Notes under the pieces: model-generated
The model's database searches: none
Seen by the model: only the letters and a program-made list of their open reading frames with translations
What the model was told of the DNA's origin: nothing
In this document: positions 1-10,050 of the stretch, piece after piece
How positions within the stretch are numbered: the stretch's first letter is position 1
Layout of the letters: each line of letters begins with the position of its first letter
Position numbers and translations under genes: made by a program
NCBI GenBank assembly: GCA_039680175.1
Contig: JBDKTO010000005.1
Location: forward strand, 1 to 34,406
Source: Veillonellales bacterium
Lineage (GTDB): Bacteria; Bacillota; Negativicutes; JAAYSF01
Reading direction: 5' to 3'
DNA length: 34,406 nt

Positions 1-1
1 T

Positions 2-100
<99 letters not shown>

Positions 101-117
101 GCTAGGAGGTGTCCGGA

Positions 118-456
118 ATGTCAGAAAGCAATAAACTGCATGTTAAAAAAGGCGATACCGTAGTTGTTTTGTCCGGTAAGGACAAAGGCAAAAAAGGTAA
201 AGTCATTGAAGCTCTGCCGAAAAAAGGTAAAGTCGTTGTTGAAGGTGTGAATAAAGTAAAACGTCACACTAAGGCGAGTCAAAAGCTGCCCCAAGGCGGT
301 ATCCTTACGAAAGAAGCAGCGCTGAATTCGGCAAAAGTGATGCTCGTTTGCCCGGAATGTAAAGAACCAACCCGTATTAAAAAATCGTCTCTGGCCAGTG
401 GCACTTGGGCCCGTGTTTGTAAAAAATGCGGCGAAATTATTGATAAAGAAAAATAA
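118..456 (+). CDS. rplX: 50S ribosomal protein L24
   Basis: L24 is an early assembly protein of the 50S subunit that binds the 5' domain of 23S rRNA. The 112-residue product starts [13 protein letters not shown] and carries the KOW motif around residues 10-40 ([15 protein letters not shown]). Its C-terminal half has two CxxC pairs (CPEC and CKKC), a potential zinc ribbon seen in many Firmicute L24 proteins. A GTG at 109 is in frame but lies inside the ribosome binding site AGGAGGT (104-110). The ATG at 118, 7 nt after that site, is therefore the better start. It sits between rplN and rplE in standard spc operon order. Confidence 0.96.
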   Translation: MSESNKLHVKKGDTVVVLSGKDKGKKGKVIEALPKKGKVVVEGVNKVKRHTKASQKLPQGGILTKEAALNSAKVMLVCPECKEPTRIKKSSLASGTWARVCKKCGEIIDKEK

Positions 457-481
457 TCACGCGGAAAGGAGGTAACTCAAC

Positions 482-1021
482 ATGGCCAGATTAAAAGAAA
501 AGTATACAAACGAAGTGGCTCAATCTTTAATGACGAAGTTCGGCTATCAAAATGTCATGGAGATTCCTAAAGTTGAAAAAGTTGTCCTTAACATGGGGGT
601 CGGCGAAGCGGTTGGCAACCCGAAAGTGTTGGATGCGGCAGTAGGTGATATGACTCAGATTGCCGGACAAAGACCGATAGTAACCCGGGCTAAAAAATCA
701 ATTGCAGCATTTAAAATTCGTGAAGGAATGCCGATTGGGGCCAAAGTTACCCTTCGCGGCGAGCGGATGTATCAATTTTTGGATAAATTGTTCAACGTTG
801 CGCTGCCGCGTGTGCGTGACTTTCGCGGCGTGAGTCCCCGGTCCTTTGACGGTCGCGGTAACTACACCATGGGCGTGAAAGAACAGCTTATATTCCCTGA
901 AATTGAATATGATAAAATCGATAAAATTCGCGGAATGGATATCATCATTGTGACGACTGCTAAAACAGACGAAGAAGCGCGTGAGCTTTTAAAACTGATG
1001 GGTATGCCATTCAGCGCATAA
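482..1021 (+). CDS. rplE: 50S ribosomal protein L5
   Basis: L5 binds 5S rRNA and forms part of the central protuberance of the 50S subunit. The 179-residue length is standard. Recognisable segments are the N-terminal [12 protein letters not shown], the [11 protein letters not shown] strand near residue 35, the [17 protein letters not shown] region near residue 75 and the conserved end of the fold [18 protein letters not shown] near residue 155. AAAGGAGGT lies just upstream of the ATG. It is co-transcribed with rplX and rpsN with short gaps. Confidence 0.97.
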   Translation: MARLKEKYTNEVAQSLMTKFGYQNVMEIPKVEKVVLNMGVGEAVGNPKVLDAAVGDMTQIAGQRPIVTRAKKSIAAFKIREGMPIGAKVTLRGERMYQFLDKLFNVALPRVRDFRGVSPRSFDGRGNYTMGVKEQLIFPEIEYDKIDKIRGMDIIIVTTAKTDEEARELLKLMGMPFSA

Positions 1022-1034
1022 AGGAGGGACACTT

Positions 1035-1220
1035 GTGGCCAAGAAGGCATTAATTGAAAAATGGAAGAACGGGTCAAAATTTAAAGTGCGCCATTACAAT
1101 AGATGTAAAATTTGCGGACGTCCTCACGGATATCTGCGCAAGTTTGAAATGTGCCGTATTTGCTTTAGAGAACTGAGCTACAAAGGTGCCATTCCAGGGG
1201 TAACCAAAGCCAGCTGGTAG
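1035..1220 (+). CDS. rpsN: 30S ribosomal protein S14, zinc-binding type Z
   Basis: S14 helps assemble the head of the 30S subunit. At 61 residues this is the short, zinc-binding form (often called rpsZ) rather than the roughly 90-100 residue zinc-free form. The four cysteines lie in CKIC and CRIC, with [11 protein letters not shown] between them. The start is GTG at 1035, preceded by AAGGAGGG (1021-1028). The adjacent TTG at 1033 is out of frame. It lies 13 nt after rplE. Confidence 0.97.
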   Translation: MAKKALIEKWKNGSKFKVRHYNRCKICGRPHGYLRKFEMCRICFRELSYKGAIPGVTKASW

Positions 1221-1246
1221 GAGTAACAGGAAGGAGGTATGTTCAA

Positions 1247-1645
1247 ATGGTAATGACCGATCCAATTGCTGATATGCTTACACGTGTTCGCAATGCGAAT
1301 TCCGTTTATCATGATAAAGTAGAAATACCGGCATCGAAAATTAAACAAGCGGTAGCACAGATTCTGAAAGATGAAGGCTTTATCAAAGATTTTGAAATGA
1401 TCAAGGATGATAAGCAGGGCATGTTGCGGGTAAGTTTAAAATACGGTCCTAATCGGGAAAAAGTAATCACTGGAATTAAGCGCATTTCCAAACCGGGGCT
1501 TCGCGTATACGCCAAGAAAGACCAGATACCCCGCGTTCTGGGTGGCCTTGGTATTGCCATCATTTCAACTTCGCAGGGGATCATGACCGATAAACAAGCG
1601 CGTCAGGGCGGCCTTGGCGGCGAAGTAATCGCCTATGTTTGGTAA
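1247..1645 (+). CDS. rpsH: 30S ribosomal protein S8
   Basis: S8 is a primary 16S rRNA-binding protein of the central domain. The 132-residue product begins [17 protein letters not shown] and ends with the family's hallmark C-terminal segment ([14 protein letters not shown], then GGEVIAYVW). AAGGAGGT at 1231-1238 places the start at the ATG at 1247, although the second ATG at 1253 is also possible. It lies between rpsN and rplF, as in other spc operons. Confidence 0.97.
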   Translation: MVMTDPIADMLTRVRNANSVYHDKVEIPASKIKQAVAQILKDEGFIKDFEMIKDDKQGMLRVSLKYGPNREKVITGIKRISKPGLRVYAKKDQIPRVLGGLGIAIISTSQGIMTDKQARQGGLGGEVIAYVW

Positions 1646-1675
1646 GTAGATTTTTTCTAGCTGGGAGGTGCACAT

Positions 1676-2224
1676 ATGTCGAGAATTGGTAAGATGCCAA
1701 TTGCTGTTCCCGCGGGAGTGACCGTTGCGGTAGATGGCAATGTGGTATCGGTGAAAGGCCCAAAAGGCGAGCTGAGCCATACAGTTCCCCAGGATATGAT
1801 TATTACTGTGGGAGAGAACGTCATCTCGGTTCAACGGCCTTCGGACGAAAAAAAGCATAGATCGCTGCACGGCCTGACTCGTACTTTGATTGCCAATATG
1901 GTTATTGGAGTAACGGAAGGCTTTAAGAAAACACTGGAGATTGCCGGTGTTGGATACAGAGCAGCAAAAGCAGGCAACAAATTGGCCTTGACCCTTGGTT
2001 TTTCTCACCCGTTGGAGATTGAGCCACCGCAAGGATTATCCATTGATGTTCCTGCTCCCAATAAAATTGTAATTTCCGGGATCAGCAAAGAAGCAGTCGG
2101 CGAGCTGGCTGCTAAAATTCGCGGCTATAGAGAACCTGAACCTTATAAAGGGAAAGGAATCAAATACGAAGGCGAAGTGGTCCGCCGCAAAGTCGGTAAA
2201 GCCGGCGGTAAAGGTAAGAAGTAG
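1676..2224 (+). CDS. rplF: 50S ribosomal protein L6
   Basis: L6 sits at the base of the factor-binding stalk of the 50S subunit. The 182-residue protein begins [15 protein letters not shown] and has the family's two repeated domains. The second ends in the strongly conserved signature region [15 protein letters not shown] followed by a basic tail ([13 protein letters not shown]). The site GGGAGGTG lies 5 nt before the ATG. Confidence 0.97.
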   Translation: MSRIGKMPIAVPAGVTVAVDGNVVSVKGPKGELSHTVPQDMIITVGENVISVQRPSDEKKHRSLHGLTRTLIANMVIGVTEGFKKTLEIAGVGYRAAKAGNKLALTLGFSHPLEIEPPQGLSIDVPAPNKIVISGISKEAVGELAAKIRGYREPEPYKGKGIKYEGEVVRRKVGKAGGKGKK

Positions 2225-2250
2225 GATTTTAAGCGAAAGGAGTGAACACC

Positions 2251-2619
2251 TTGCTTCGTAAAGAAAATAAAAATGGTAATCGGCAGAGGCGTCATGCCAG
2301 AGTACGGAAAAACGTGATTGGTACGGCAGAGAAACCTCGTTTTAACGTATTTCGCAGTTTGAATCATATTTATGCGCAGATCATCAATGATGAAACCGGA
2401 ACTACGCTGGCAGCGGCCAGCACAATGGATAAAGAATTAAGCGCAAGCTTGAAATACGGTGGCAATATCGAGGCAGCTAAAGCAGTAGGCGCCGCAGTTG
2501 CAAAACGCGCTTTAGCAAAAGGCGTAAACCAAGTGGTGTTTGACCGTGGAGGCTACATCTATCATGGTAGAGTAGCTGCATTGGCTCAGGCGGCACGTGA
2601 AGCAGGGCTGGAATTTTAG
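2251..2619 (+). CDS. rplR: 50S ribosomal protein L18
   Basis: L18 binds 5S rRNA together with L5 and L25. The product is 122 residues, starting [20 protein letters not shown] and ending with the typical [15 protein letters not shown] longer frame opens at GTG 2242, but that codon overlaps the ribosome binding site AAAGGAG (2236-2242). The TTG at 2251, 8 nt after the site, is the likely start and gives a family-typical N terminus. Confidence 0.95.
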   Translation: MLRKENKNGNRQRRHARVRKNVIGTAEKPRFNVFRSLNHIYAQIINDETGTTLAAASTMDKELSASLKYGGNIEAAKAVGAAVAKRALAKGVNQVVFDRGGYIYHGRVAALAQAAREAGLEF

Positions 2620-2637
2620 GAAAAAGGAGGTTAATCA

Positions 2638-3138
2638 ATGGCCAGAATTGACTACACAACGCTTGAACTTAAAGAAAAGGTTGTGTTCATAAACAGAGTT
2701 GCCAAGGTTGTAAAAGGCGGTCGCCGCTTTTCATTCAGCGCACTGGTGGTTGTCGGTGATGAAAACGGACATGTCGGTGCCGGACTGGGAAAAGCCGGTG
2801 AAGTGCCGGAAGCAATTAGAAAAGGTATCGAAGATGCCAAGAAAAAGCTCATTAAAGTTCCGTTGGTTGGTACGACGATTCCTCACGAAATTTTAGGCAT
2901 ATTTGGCGCAGGCAGAGTTCTGCTGAAACCTGCTTCCGAAGGTACCGGTGTTATCGCCGGCGGGCCGGTTCGTGCCGTATTGGAACTTGCCGGCATTCAT
3001 GACATTTTAACCAAGTCCCTGGGATCCTCCAACGCCAGCAACATGGTACATGCTACCATTAGCGGTTTGGAACAGCTGAAACGGGCAGAGAAAGTGGCGG
3101 AACTCCGTGGCAAAACGGTTCAGGAACTTTTGGGCTAA
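2638..3138 (+). CDS. rpsE: 30S ribosomal protein S5
   Basis: S5 lies on the solvent side of the 30S subunit at the mRNA entry tunnel and affects decoding accuracy. The 166-residue product has the N-terminal S5 RNA-binding domain ([21 protein letters not shown] at residues 11-31, then [15 protein letters not shown]) and the C-terminal domain with the [20 protein letters not shown] segment around residue 90. A strong AAAAAGGAGG precedes the ATG. It is followed by rpmD, the standard partner. Confidence 0.97.
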   Translation: MARIDYTTLELKEKVVFINRVAKVVKGGRRFSFSALVVVGDENGHVGAGLGKAGEVPEAIRKGIEDAKKKLIKVPLVGTTIPHEILGIFGAGRVLLKPASEGTGVIAGGPVRAVLELAGIHDILTKSLGSSNASNMVHATISGLEQLKRAEKVAELRGKTVQELLG

Positions 3139-3150
3139 GGAGGAAAAAGA

Positions 3151-3336
3151 ATGGCAAAAGTCAAAATTACTCTTACCAGAAGTCTGATTGGCAGGCCGGG
3201 GGATCAACGCGCTACCGTTAAGGCTCTGGGATTAGGTAAAGTAAACAGCTTTGTTGTGCAAGATGACAATCCGGCGATCAAAGGGATGATTCGCAAAGTT
3301 GAGCATCTTGTTACGGTAGAAGAAGTACAAGACTAG
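3151..3336 (+). CDS. rpmD: 50S ribosomal protein L30
   Basis: L30 is a small 50S protein. The 61-residue product begins [20 protein letters not shown] and continues with the family's central ALGLGK motif (residues 26-31), then [19 protein letters not shown]. Its length is typical of the bacterial form. It lies 12 nt after rpsE and 17 nt before rplO, the expected spc order. Confidence 0.96.
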   Translation: MAKVKITLTRSLIGRPGDQRATVKALGLGKVNSFVVQDDNPAIKGMIRKVEHLVTVEEVQD

Positions 3337-3353
3337 TTCAAGGAGGTGCTACA

Positions 3354-3794
3354 ATGAAATTACACGAATTAGCTCCGGCGCCCGGTTCTAAAAAAGTGCG
3401 AACCCGTATAGGAAGGGGCCTTGGTTCCGGTCTTGGCAAAACAGCGGGTAAAGGGCATAAAGGGCAAAATGCACGTTCCGGTGGTGGAACTCGTCCCGGA
3501 TTTGAAGGAGGTCAGATGCCGATTTATCGCCGGCTTCCCAAACGCGGCTTTTATAACAGATTCAGTAAAGAATATGCAGAAGTCAATGTTTCTGAGCTTA
3601 ACCGCTTTGAAGATGGCGCGGTAGTAAATCCGGTCGCTTTAATTGAAGCCGGCGTACTGAAAAATGTTCATGACGGCGTTCGTATTTTGGGAAATGGCGA
3701 GATCACCAAACCGCTTACCGTAGTTGCCAATGGCTTTACTAAGTCAGCGGCGGAAAAAATTGCGGCTGCCGGCGGAAAAGTCGAGGTGATCTAG
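3354..3794 (+). CDS. rplO: 50S ribosomal protein L15
   Basis: L15 is a late-assembly 50S protein. The 146-residue product has the expected Gly/Arg/Lys-rich N-terminal extension ([19 protein letters not shown], then [11 protein letters not shown]), the [16 protein letters not shown] motif near residue 55 and a globular C terminus ending in [17 protein letters not shown] precedes the ATG. The stop codon directly abuts the secY start codon, which suggests translational coupling. Confidence 0.97.
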   Translation: MKLHELAPAPGSKKVRTRIGRGLGSGLGKTAGKGHKGQNARSGGGTRPGFEGGQMPIYRRLPKRGFYNRFSKEYAEVNVSELNRFEDGAVVNPVALIEAGVLKNVHDGVRILGNGEITKPLTVVANGFTKSAAEKIAAAGGKVEVI

Positions 3795-5051
3795 GTGCTT
3801 TCAGCCCTATCCAATATACTCAAGATTACTGAGCTCAGACAAAAAGTCGTGTTTACGCTGGCAATGTTTCTGGTATTCCGGGCCGGTACCCATGTTCCGG
3901 TTCCAGGCGTAGATGCTTCTGTGATTGAGCAACTGTTTACAAGCGGTAACTTGTTTGGTTTGCTTGATTTATTTTCAGGTGGCGCATTAAGCAAGTTTTC
4001 AGTGTTTGCCATGAGTATTACGCCTTATATCAATGCATCCATTATTATGCAACTCTTAACGGTCGTGGTGCCGAAGTTTGAGCAGTGGGCCAAAGAAGGC
4101 GAAGAAGGGCGAAAGAAGATTACTCAGATCACTCGTTACGGTACAGTGTTACTGGGGTTTATTCAGGCGCTTGGTATGGCTTTTGGTTTGAAAATGGCCG
4201 TCATTAACCCCGGAATCGGCTCGATATTGTTGATCGCTTTGACACTGACTGCCGGGACTACACTTTTGATGTGGATAGGCGAACAGATTACTGAAAAGGG
4301 TATCGGTAACGGAATCTCGTTAATCATCTTTGCCGGTATTGTTTCTCGGCTGCCTGATGGAATTGGGGTTATCTATAAATATCTGACAGCAGGCACCATT
4401 AGTTATTTTAATGTGTTGTTCTTTGCAATTATTGCGGTGGCAATGATCGTATTTGTAATTGCCATTACACAAGGCCAACGCAGAATTCCGGTTCAATATG
4501 CCAAACGGGTAGTTGGACGTAAAATGTATGGTGGACATTCCACACATATTCCGCTGAAAGTCAATCAGGCGGGTGTTATTCCGATAATCTTTGCGTCATC
4601 CGTGCTCATGTTTCCGGTAACCATTGCCCAGTTTATCGATGTTCCCTGGGTAAAAACGGTGGCAGATTGGTTTGCGTGGGGAACGCCGCTGCAGACAACT
4701 CTGTACGCGCTGCTTATTATCTTCTTCACGTATTTCTATACTGCGGTTACCTTAAACATATCGGATATGGCAGAGAACATGAAAAAATACGGTGGTTTTA
4801 TTCCAGGACTGCGCCCGGGTAAACCGACCGCTGATTATTTGGACCGCGTTATGACCAGAATTACTCTTGCCGGTTCCATCTTCCTGGCATTAATCGCTAT
4901 ACTGCCAAACTTTGTAGTATGGGCAACCAGCATTCAAGGGGTATATTTTGGCGGTACCGCCCTCTTAATTGTGGTAGGCGTGGCGCTTGACACTATGAAG
5001 CAAATAGAAGCACTCATTTTAATGAGACACTATCAGGGCTTTATGAAGTAG
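3795..5051 (+). CDS. secY: Protein translocase subunit SecY
   Basis: SecY is the channel-forming subunit of the SecYEG translocon in the cytoplasmic membrane, moving unfolded proteins out of the cell or into the membrane. The 418-residue product has the expected ten hydrophobic segments. It carries the plug/TM2 region ([20 protein letters not shown], about residues 56-75, then TPYINASI) and the cytoplasmic loop [15 protein letters not shown] near residue 330. It starts with GTG immediately after the rplO stop. The ribosome binding site (GAGGTGAT at 3783-3790) lies inside the end of rplO, so the two genes are probably coupled. Confidence 0.97.
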   Translation: MLSALSNILKITELRQKVVFTLAMFLVFRAGTHVPVPGVDASVIEQLFTSGNLFGLLDLFSGGALSKFSVFAMSITPYINASIIMQLLTVVVPKFEQWAKEGEEGRKKITQITRYGTVLLGFIQALGMAFGLKMAVINPGIGSILLIALTLTAGTTLLMWIGEQITEKGIGNGISLIIFAGIVSRLPDGIGVIYKYLTAGTISYFNVLFFAIIAVAMIVFVIAITQGQRRIPVQYAKRVVGRKMYGGHSTHIPLKVNQAGVIPIIFASSVLMFPVTIAQFIDVPWVKTVADWFAWGTPLQTTLYALLIIFFTYFYTAVTLNISDMAENMKKYGGFIPGLRPGKPTADYLDRVMTRITLAGSIFLALIAILPNFVVWATSIQGVYFGGTALLIVVGVALDTMKQIEALILMRHYQGFMK

Positions 5052-5067
5052 GGAGGTAGAGCTGGTA

Positions 5068-5715
5068 ATGTATATCCTATTGATGGGACCGCCTGGCGCC
5101 GGCAAAGGTACCCAGGCGGCTGAACTGGTAAAACAGTTTACGATTCCCCATATTTCTACCGGGGATATGTTTCGGGCGGCTGTGAAAGCAGGAACGGACC
5201 TTGGCAAACAGGCAAAAGCGTGCATGGATGCCGGACAATTGGTACCGGATAACGTTACTGTCGGTATCGTAAAAGAACGGCTGGCAGAGCCGGATTGTAA
5301 AACAGGCTTTATTCTGGACGGATTTCCCCGTACCCTTGAGCAGGCCAATGCCTTAAGCCTTACCCTTCAGGAGTTGGGAATCGTTCTTGACCGGGTTGTG
5401 AATATTGATGTTCCGGCGGAAGAATTGATTAGCCGGATTACCGGCCGCCGCATCTGTAAAGGCTGTGGGGCGACGTATCACGTTACTTTTCACCCCACCA
5501 AGACAGCAGGCAAATGCGATCATTGCAGCGGGGAAATTTATCAGCGGGATGATGATCGGGAAGAAACGGTTAAAAAGCGGCTGGAAGTGTATGCCGCACA
5601 AACCAAGCCGCTGATCCGCTATTATCAGGATAAAGGGCTGTATACGGAAATTGACGGTCGTCAAGGTATCGAGAAGGTTCTTAACGCTATTGTTGCCAGC
5701 TTGAGAGGCGCGTAG
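5068..5715 (+). CDS. adk: Adenylate kinase, zinc-containing lid
   Basis: This enzyme converts AMP and ATP to two ADP. The 215-residue product has the P-loop GPPGAGKGT at residues 7-15, the AMP-binding STGDMFR segment, the DGFPRT motif near residue 85 and a long LID domain. The LID carries cysteines 130, 133, 150 and 153 (CKGC and CDHC), the structural zinc site common in Gram-positive bacteria. It lies between secY and map, an arrangement common in Firmicutes. A GGGAGG site precedes the ATG. Confidence 0.97.
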   Translation: MYILLMGPPGAGKGTQAAELVKQFTIPHISTGDMFRAAVKAGTDLGKQAKACMDAGQLVPDNVTVGIVKERLAEPDCKTGFILDGFPRTLEQANALSLTLQELGIVLDRVVNIDVPAEELISRITGRRICKGCGATYHVTFHPTKTAGKCDHCSGEIYQRDDDREETVKKRLEVYAAQTKPLIRYYQDKGLYTEIDGRQGIEKVLNAIVASLRGA

Positions 5716-5717
5716 CA

Positions 5718-6464
5718 ATGATCATCCTAAAATCGGATCGGGAACTCAATTATATGCGTGATGCCGGGAAAATCGTAGCGGAAACGCTGCAGGAGGTAAA
5801 AAAAGCAGTAAAGCCGGACGTCACAACGCTGGAACTGGATCGGATCGCCGAACAATATATTAAACACCGCGGCGCAATTCCTACCTTCAAGGGATATCAT
5901 GGATATCCCGGTAACATTTGCGCATCGGTAAATGAAGAAGTTGTGCATGGCATTCCAGGGTTAAGAAAGTTAAAAACTGGAGATAATGTTAGTATTGATA
6001 TTGGAGCGCTAATTAATGGCTATAATGGCGATGGTGCGATTACCGTCGGTGTCGGCGAATTAGATACCGAAGTACAGCAGCTTTTGGCGGTGACGGAAGC
6101 TTCCTTGTACAAAGGAATTGAAAAAGCCATTGAAGGTAACCGGCTGTACGACATCTCTCATGCAGTTCAATCTCATGCCGAGCAATATGGCTATGGGGTT
6201 GTGCGGGATTACGTCGGCCATGGTATCGGCCAGAAAATGCATGAAGATCCGCAGATCCCCAATTATGGAACTCCTGGCCATGGTCCGCGATTGAAATCTG
6301 GTATGACATTAGCAATAGAGCCGATGATTAATCTGGGTACACATGAAGTAGAGACTCTTGACAATGATTGGACGGTAGTGACCTGTGACGGCAGGCGGTC
6401 GGCTCACTTTGAGCACACTGTCGCTGTTACGGAGGGGAAACCGGAGATTCTGACCAAATTGTAG
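5718..6464 (+). CDS. map: Methionine aminopeptidase, type I
   Basis: This enzyme removes the initiator methionine from nascent proteins and needs two divalent metal ions. The 248-residue product shows the expected ligands in order: Asp in [12 protein letters not shown], His in [12 protein letters not shown], Glu in AIEPMINLG and Glu in [14 protein letters not shown] is the usual substrate-side motif. It lies 2 nt after adk. No strong ribosome binding site is visible, so it is probably coupled to adk translation. Confidence 0.97.
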   Translation: MIILKSDRELNYMRDAGKIVAETLQEVKKAVKPDVTTLELDRIAEQYIKHRGAIPTFKGYHGYPGNICASVNEEVVHGIPGLRKLKTGDNVSIDIGALINGYNGDGAITVGVGELDTEVQQLLAVTEASLYKGIEKAIEGNRLYDISHAVQSHAEQYGYGVVRDYVGHGIGQKMHEDPQIPNYGTPGHGPRLKSGMTLAIEPMINLGTHEVETLDNDWTVVTCDGRRSAHFEHTVAVTEGKPEILTKL

Positions 6465-6475
6465 GAGGAAGGCCT

Positions 6476-6754
6476 GTGTCAGCTCAGCAGATTGCAGTCG
6501 GTCAACTGGTGATCAGTACAGCCGGCCGCGATACAGGTCAGGTATATGTGGTCATTGGGTATGGCAGGGGGCAGATTTTGCTATTGGCTGATGGGAAAAA
6601 ACGCCAGTTGGCCAAACCCAAACAGAAAAATGTCCGGCATATCAATGTTTTAGAAGCTATTGCGGGAAATGTAGCGGATAAACTGAAGACCGGCGCTTGC
6701 GTCACGAATGAAGAAATCCGTCGCAGTATCCACATTGTTGTATCAATGAAATAA
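6476..6754 (+). CDS. KOW-domain RNA-binding protein (L14e-like)
   Basis: This 92-residue protein starts at GTG 6476 behind AGGAGGAAGG. Its N-terminal half looks like a KOW/SH3-type RNA-binding module (VGQLVISTAGRDTGQVYVV, then IGYGRGQILLLADGK at residues 8-43). It is followed by a basic stretch (KKRQLAKPKQKNVRHIN) and a less conserved tail. Such proteins, related to archaeal/eukaryotic L14e, are often found between map and infA in Firmicutes. The exact role is unknown. The setting and basic charge suggest it binds the ribosome or rRNA, which is inference. Confidence 0.85.
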   Translation: MSAQQIAVGQLVISTAGRDTGQVYVVIGYGRGQILLLADGKKRQLAKPKQKNVRHINVLEAIAGNVADKLKTGACVTNEEIRRSIHIVVSMK

Positions 6755-6787
6755 TAATTCAAAAGCGGACGAGGAGGGAGAGATCTC

Positions 6788-7006
6788 GTGTCCAAACAAG
6801 ATGTAATAGAGGTTGAAGGTACGGTTGTCGAAGCATTGCCTAACGCCATGTTTCAGGTGAAACTGGAAAATGATCATATTGTGCTGGCTCATGTATCCGG
6901 TAAAATCAGAATGAATTTCATCCGCATTTTACCAGGTGATAAGGTCACCTTAGAACTAACGCCTTATGATTTGAATCGCGGCCGTATTACTTACCGTTTT
7001 AAATAG
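6788..7006 (+). CDS. infA: Translation initiation factor IF-1
   Basis: IF-1 binds the 30S A site during initiation and works with IF-2 and IF-3. The 72-residue product is one S1-like OB fold, starting [20 protein letters not shown] and ending [12 protein letters not shown], which is essentially canonical. It starts with GTG behind GAGGAGGGAG. It is followed, after a 44-nt gap holding a small hairpin, by rpmJ. Confidence 0.97.
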   Translation: MSKQDVIEVEGTVVEALPNAMFQVKLENDHIVLAHVSGKIRMNFIRILPGDKVTLELTPYDLNRGRITYRFK

Positions 7007-7020
7007 TTACACTGCGGTGA

Positions 7021-7164
<144 letters not shown>

Positions 7165-7178
7165 GGGGTGGACAATAG

Positions 7179-7553
7179 ATGGCACGTATTGCCGGTGTAG
7201 ATTTGCCACGTGACAAACGAATTGAGATTGCATTAACCTATATCTTTGGGATCGGACTTACTCTGTCCAAAGAAATATTGGCTGCTACTGGTATTAATCC
7301 TGATACGCGGACCCGTGATCTGACGGAAGAAGAAGTTTCCAAACTGCGTGAGACGATTGATAAGAATTACAAAGTAGAAGGAGACTTGCGTCGGGAAGAG
7401 TCCCTGAACATTAAGCGCTTGATTGAAATTGGTTCCTATCGCGGTAGAAGACATCGTATAGGCTTGCCGGTGCGCGGGCAAAAGACAAAAACAAATGCCC
7501 GCACCCGTAAAGGTCCTAAAAAAACAGTTGGCGCTAGAAAGAAAAAAGTATAA
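7179..7553 (+). CDS. rpsM: 30S ribosomal protein S13
   Basis: S13 lies in the 30S head and contacts the 50S subunit and the P-site tRNA. The 124-residue product begins [20 protein letters not shown] and has the helix-two-turn-helix region ([14 protein letters not shown]). It ends in the expected basic tail ([19 protein letters not shown]). It heads the second half of the alpha operon, with rpsK, rpsD, rpoA and rplQ following. Confidence 0.97.
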   Translation: MARIAGVDLPRDKRIEIALTYIFGIGLTLSKEILAATGINPDTRTRDLTEEEVSKLRETIDKNYKVEGDLRREESLNIKRLIEIGSYRGRRHRIGLPVRGQKTKTNARTRKGPKKTVGARKKKV

Positions 7554-7570
7554 AGAAGGAGGGATAAAGA

Positions 7571-7963
7571 TTGGTTGCGAAAAGAGTCGTTAGAACGAAA
7601 AGAAAAGAACGTAAAAATATTGAGCATGGTGTAGCCCATATCCGTTCCACATTCAATAACACCATCGTTACAATTACCGATACAAAAGGCAATGCCCTTT
7701 CCTGGGCAAGTGCCGGCGGACTTGGCTTTAGGGGTTCTCGTAAAAGCACGCCTTTTGCCGCGCAAATGGCAGCTGAAACCGCAGCAAAAGCGGCTATGGA
7801 ACACGGCTTGAAGCAAATTGAGGTTTTTGTTAAAGGACCGGGATCAGGCCGTGAAGCAGCGATTCGATCGCTGCAGGCAGCTGGTCTGGAAGTAAATCTG
7901 ATTAAGGATTGCACGCCAATTCCCCATAATGGCTGCCGTCCGCCTAAGCGGAGAAGAGTATAA
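7571..7963 (+). CDS. rpsK: 30S ribosomal protein S11
   Basis: S11 is a 30S platform protein near the E site. The 130-residue product has the basic N terminus ([15 protein letters not shown]), the conserved [15 protein letters not shown] segment, the [11 protein letters not shown] motif and the C-terminal [18 protein letters not shown]. The start is TTG at 7571, set by AAGGAGGG (7556-7563) 7 nt upstream. Confidence 0.97.
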   Translation: MVAKRVVRTKRKERKNIEHGVAHIRSTFNNTIVTITDTKGNALSWASAGGLGFRGSRKSTPFAAQMAAETAAKAAMEHGLKQIEVFVKGPGSGREAAIRSLQAAGLEVNLIKDCTPIPHNGCRPPKRRRV

Positions 7964-7988
7964 GGAATTCGGGAGGTGTGAAACAAGA

Positions 7989-8615
7989 ATGGCAAGATAT
8001 ACAGGACCTGTTTGCCGGCAATGCCGCCGGGAAGGTGTAAAACTATATCTCAAAGGTGACAAATGCTACAGTGATAAATGCGCATTTTCGAAACGGGGAT
8101 ACGGACCAGGCCAGCATGGCCAAGGCCGTAAAAAAGTTTCCGAATATGGGATTCAGTTAAGAGAAAAACAAAAGGCGCGCCGCGTTTATGGTATTTTGGA
8201 ACGTCAATTTCGGAACTATTTTGCCAAAGCGGAGCATCAAAAAGGCATCACCGGTGAAAATTTACTGATTATGCTGGAAAGAAGGCTGGACAATGTAGTG
8301 TATCGTCTTGGCTTCGCTTTCAGCCGCAGTCAGGCCAGACAGCTGGTTCGCCACGGACATTTTACCGTTAACGGCCGCCGGGTGAATATTCCGTCCTATC
8401 TGGTAAAAGCCGACGATGTTGTTCAGATTCATGAAAGCAGCAAAGAATCGCCGCTGATTAAAGAAATCGCGGAAGGCCTCAGTCAAAAAACGGTTGCATC
8501 GTGGCTTGAAATGTCCGCCCAGGATATGAGCGGTAAAGTGGTACGCTATCCCACCCGGGAGGAAATCGATATTCCGATTCAAGAACATCTGATTGTTGAA
8601 TTGTACTCCAGATAA
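7989..8615 (+). CDS. rpsD: 30S ribosomal protein S4, four-cysteine form
   Basis: S4 is a primary 16S rRNA-binding protein that nucleates 30S assembly. The 208-residue product begins [16 protein letters not shown] and carries four Cys near the N terminus (CRQC, then CYSDKC), consistent with zinc binding. The S4 RNA-binding domain follows at about residues 98-160 ([20 protein letters not shown]). The frame is open back to 7929, but GGGAGGTG at 7971-7978 and family alignment support the ATG at 7989. Having rpsD in the alpha operon differs from Bacillus subtilis, where it stands alone. Confidence 0.96.
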   Translation: MARYTGPVCRQCRREGVKLYLKGDKCYSDKCAFSKRGYGPGQHGQGRKKVSEYGIQLREKQKARRVYGILERQFRNYFAKAEHQKGITGENLLIMLERRLDNVVYRLGFAFSRSQARQLVRHGHFTVNGRRVNIPSYLVKADDVVQIHESSKESPLIKEIAEGLSQKTVASWLEMSAQDMSGKVVRYPTREEIDIPIQEHLIVELYSR

Positions 8616-8618
8616 CAC

Positions 8619-8634
8619 ACCCGCGATCGTGGGT
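8619..8634 (+). other. Short hairpin in the rpsD-rpoA spacer
   Basis: The sequence ACCCGCGATCGTGGGT can fold into a 6-bp stem (with one G-U pair) closed by a GATC loop. It is not followed by a U-run, so it is not a classical terminator. The 61-nt spacer is one of the longest inside this operon. It could be a processing or regulatory site, or chance. Confidence 0.3.
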
Positions 8635-8676
8635 ATAGCGTAACTGAGCAGTGCGCAAAGAGGAGGATTTTTCCAG

Positions 8677-9636
8677 ATGATCGAAATCGAAAAACCGAAG
8701 ATCGAAATAGTGGAAATAAGTGAAGACAGCCGCTATGGCAAGTTTGTTTGCGAGCCGCTGGAAAGAGGTTACGGTACTACGCTGGGCAACAGCCTGCGTC
8801 GAATACTATTATCCTCTTTGCCTGGGGCTGCGGTTACCTCGGTTCAGATTGAGGGCGTACTTCACGAATTTTCCACAATCCCCGGTGTTCGGGAAGACGT
8901 TACCGACATTATTTTGAATTTGAAACAACTGTATTTAAAGTCGTACAGTGACGAACCGGTAGTATTGCGGGTGGAAATGAGCGGCGCAGGCGAAGTTACG
9001 GCCGGAGACATCCTTGCCAATCCTGACGTTGAGATTTTAAACCCCGAACTGCATTTGGCCACCGTTGATGACAGCGGCACACTGAAAATGGAAATTTCCG
9101 TTGAACGCGGCCGCGGTTATGTTCCGTCTGATAAAAACAAAAAACCCGATCAGGTTATCGGAGTCATACCCATTGATTCCATCTTTTCACCTATCCAGAG
9201 AGTTAACTATCAAATAACGGATACGCGTGTCGGTAACGTTACAGATTACGACAAATTAACACTGGAAATGTGGACGGATGGCAGCATTCGGCCGGAAGAG
9301 GCGATCAGCAAGGCTGCCGGTATTATGATAGCGCATTTGAAGCTGTTTCAGAACATGGCCGGAACCCCGCCGGAAGAGGAAGGGGCGGGAGGAACATTTA
9401 CCGAAGTGCCGGAGGAGCCCGGATCCAAGACGATGGAAATGACGATTGAGGATTTGGACCTGTCGGTACGTTCTTATAATTGTTTAAAACGGGCCGGAAT
9501 TAACACGGTAGCGGAACTAGTGCAGAAAAGTGAAGAAGATATGATGAAAGTGCGTAACCTGGGTCGTAAATCATTAGAAGAAGTGAAGAAAAAGCTAATA
9601 GAACTAGGGTTATCACTGACCGAATTTGAGGAGTAA
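8677..9636 (+). CDS. rpoA: DNA-directed RNA polymerase subunit alpha
   Basis: The alpha subunit dimerises to start RNA polymerase assembly and contacts activators and UP elements. The 319-residue product has the N-terminal dimerisation domain ([20 protein letters not shown] at about residues 23-42, then [11 protein letters not shown]) and an acidic flexible linker ([18 protein letters not shown], about residues 230-247). The C-terminal helix-hairpin-helix domain contains the segment around [19 protein letters not shown] and ends [17 protein letters not shown] precedes the ATG. Confidence 0.98.
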   Translation: MIEIEKPKIEIVEISEDSRYGKFVCEPLERGYGTTLGNSLRRILLSSLPGAAVTSVQIEGVLHEFSTIPGVREDVTDIILNLKQLYLKSYSDEPVVLRVEMSGAGEVTAGDILANPDVEILNPELHLATVDDSGTLKMEISVERGRGYVPSDKNKKPDQVIGVIPIDSIFSPIQRVNYQITDTRVGNVTDYDKLTLEMWTDGSIRPEEAISKAAGIMIAHLKLFQNMAGTPPEEEGAGGTFTEVPEEPGSKTMEMTIEDLDLSVRSYNCLKRAGINTVAELVQKSEEDMMKVRNLGRKSLEEVKKKLIELGLSLTEFEE

Positions 9637-9653
9637 AAAGAGGAGGGAAGAGT

Positions 9654-9992
9654 ATGGCCTACAGAAAGTTAGGACGTGACACCAGTGCGCGCAAAGCGCT
9701 GTTTCGCAGCATCTTGACTTCCTTCTTTGCATGCGAGCGAATTGAAACAACGGAAGCGAAGGCGAAGGAAATCAGCGGCTTGGCTGAAAAAATGATTACC
9801 CTGGCCAAGCGCGGTGATTTGCATGCCCGCCGTCAAGTTTTATCACAGCTCATGGACGAAGAAGTTACAACGAAGCTATTTGATACAATTGCACCGAAAT
9901 ATGTTGATCGTCAGGGCGGCTACACCCGGGTTTTAAAATTAGGGCCGCGTCGCGGTGATGCTGCGCCGATGGCAATACTGGAATTGGTGTAA
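9654..9992 (+). CDS. rplQ: 50S ribosomal protein L17
   Basis: L17 lies near the peptide exit tunnel of the 50S subunit. The 112-residue product begins [20 protein letters not shown] and ends [20 protein letters not shown] plus a short tail, as in other Firmicutes. It is the last gene of the alpha operon. A hairpin terminator begins 8 nt after its stop. Confidence 0.97.
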   Translation: MAYRKLGRDTSARKALFRSILTSFFACERIETTEAKAKEISGLAEKMITLAKRGDLHARRQVLSQLMDEEVTTKLFDTIAPKYVDRQGGYTRVLKLGPRRGDAAPMAILELV

Positions 9993-9999
9993 AATGGAG

Positions 10000-10025
10000 A
10001 AGACGACCACTCGGTCGTCTTTCTT
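10000..10025 (+). terminator. Rho-independent terminator after rplQ
   Basis: AAGACGACC pairs perfectly with GGTCGTCTT (9 bp) around the loop ACTC, followed by the T-rich TCTT. It closes the ribosomal operon. Because ecfA1 starts only 25 nt later with no clear promoter between, partial read-through into the ecf genes is likely (inference). Confidence 0.9.
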
Positions 10026-10050
10026 GCTATTGTAGGATAGGGGAAAGACT

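Noticed and set aside
109-117. GTG start for rplX at 109
   Set aside because: It lies inside the Shine-Dalgarno sequence, and the ATG at 118 has correct spacing.
1565-2032. A 155-codon minus-strand frame over rpsH and rplF
   Set aside because: It is antisense to conserved ribosomal protein genes with no homology signal, so it is a shadow frame.
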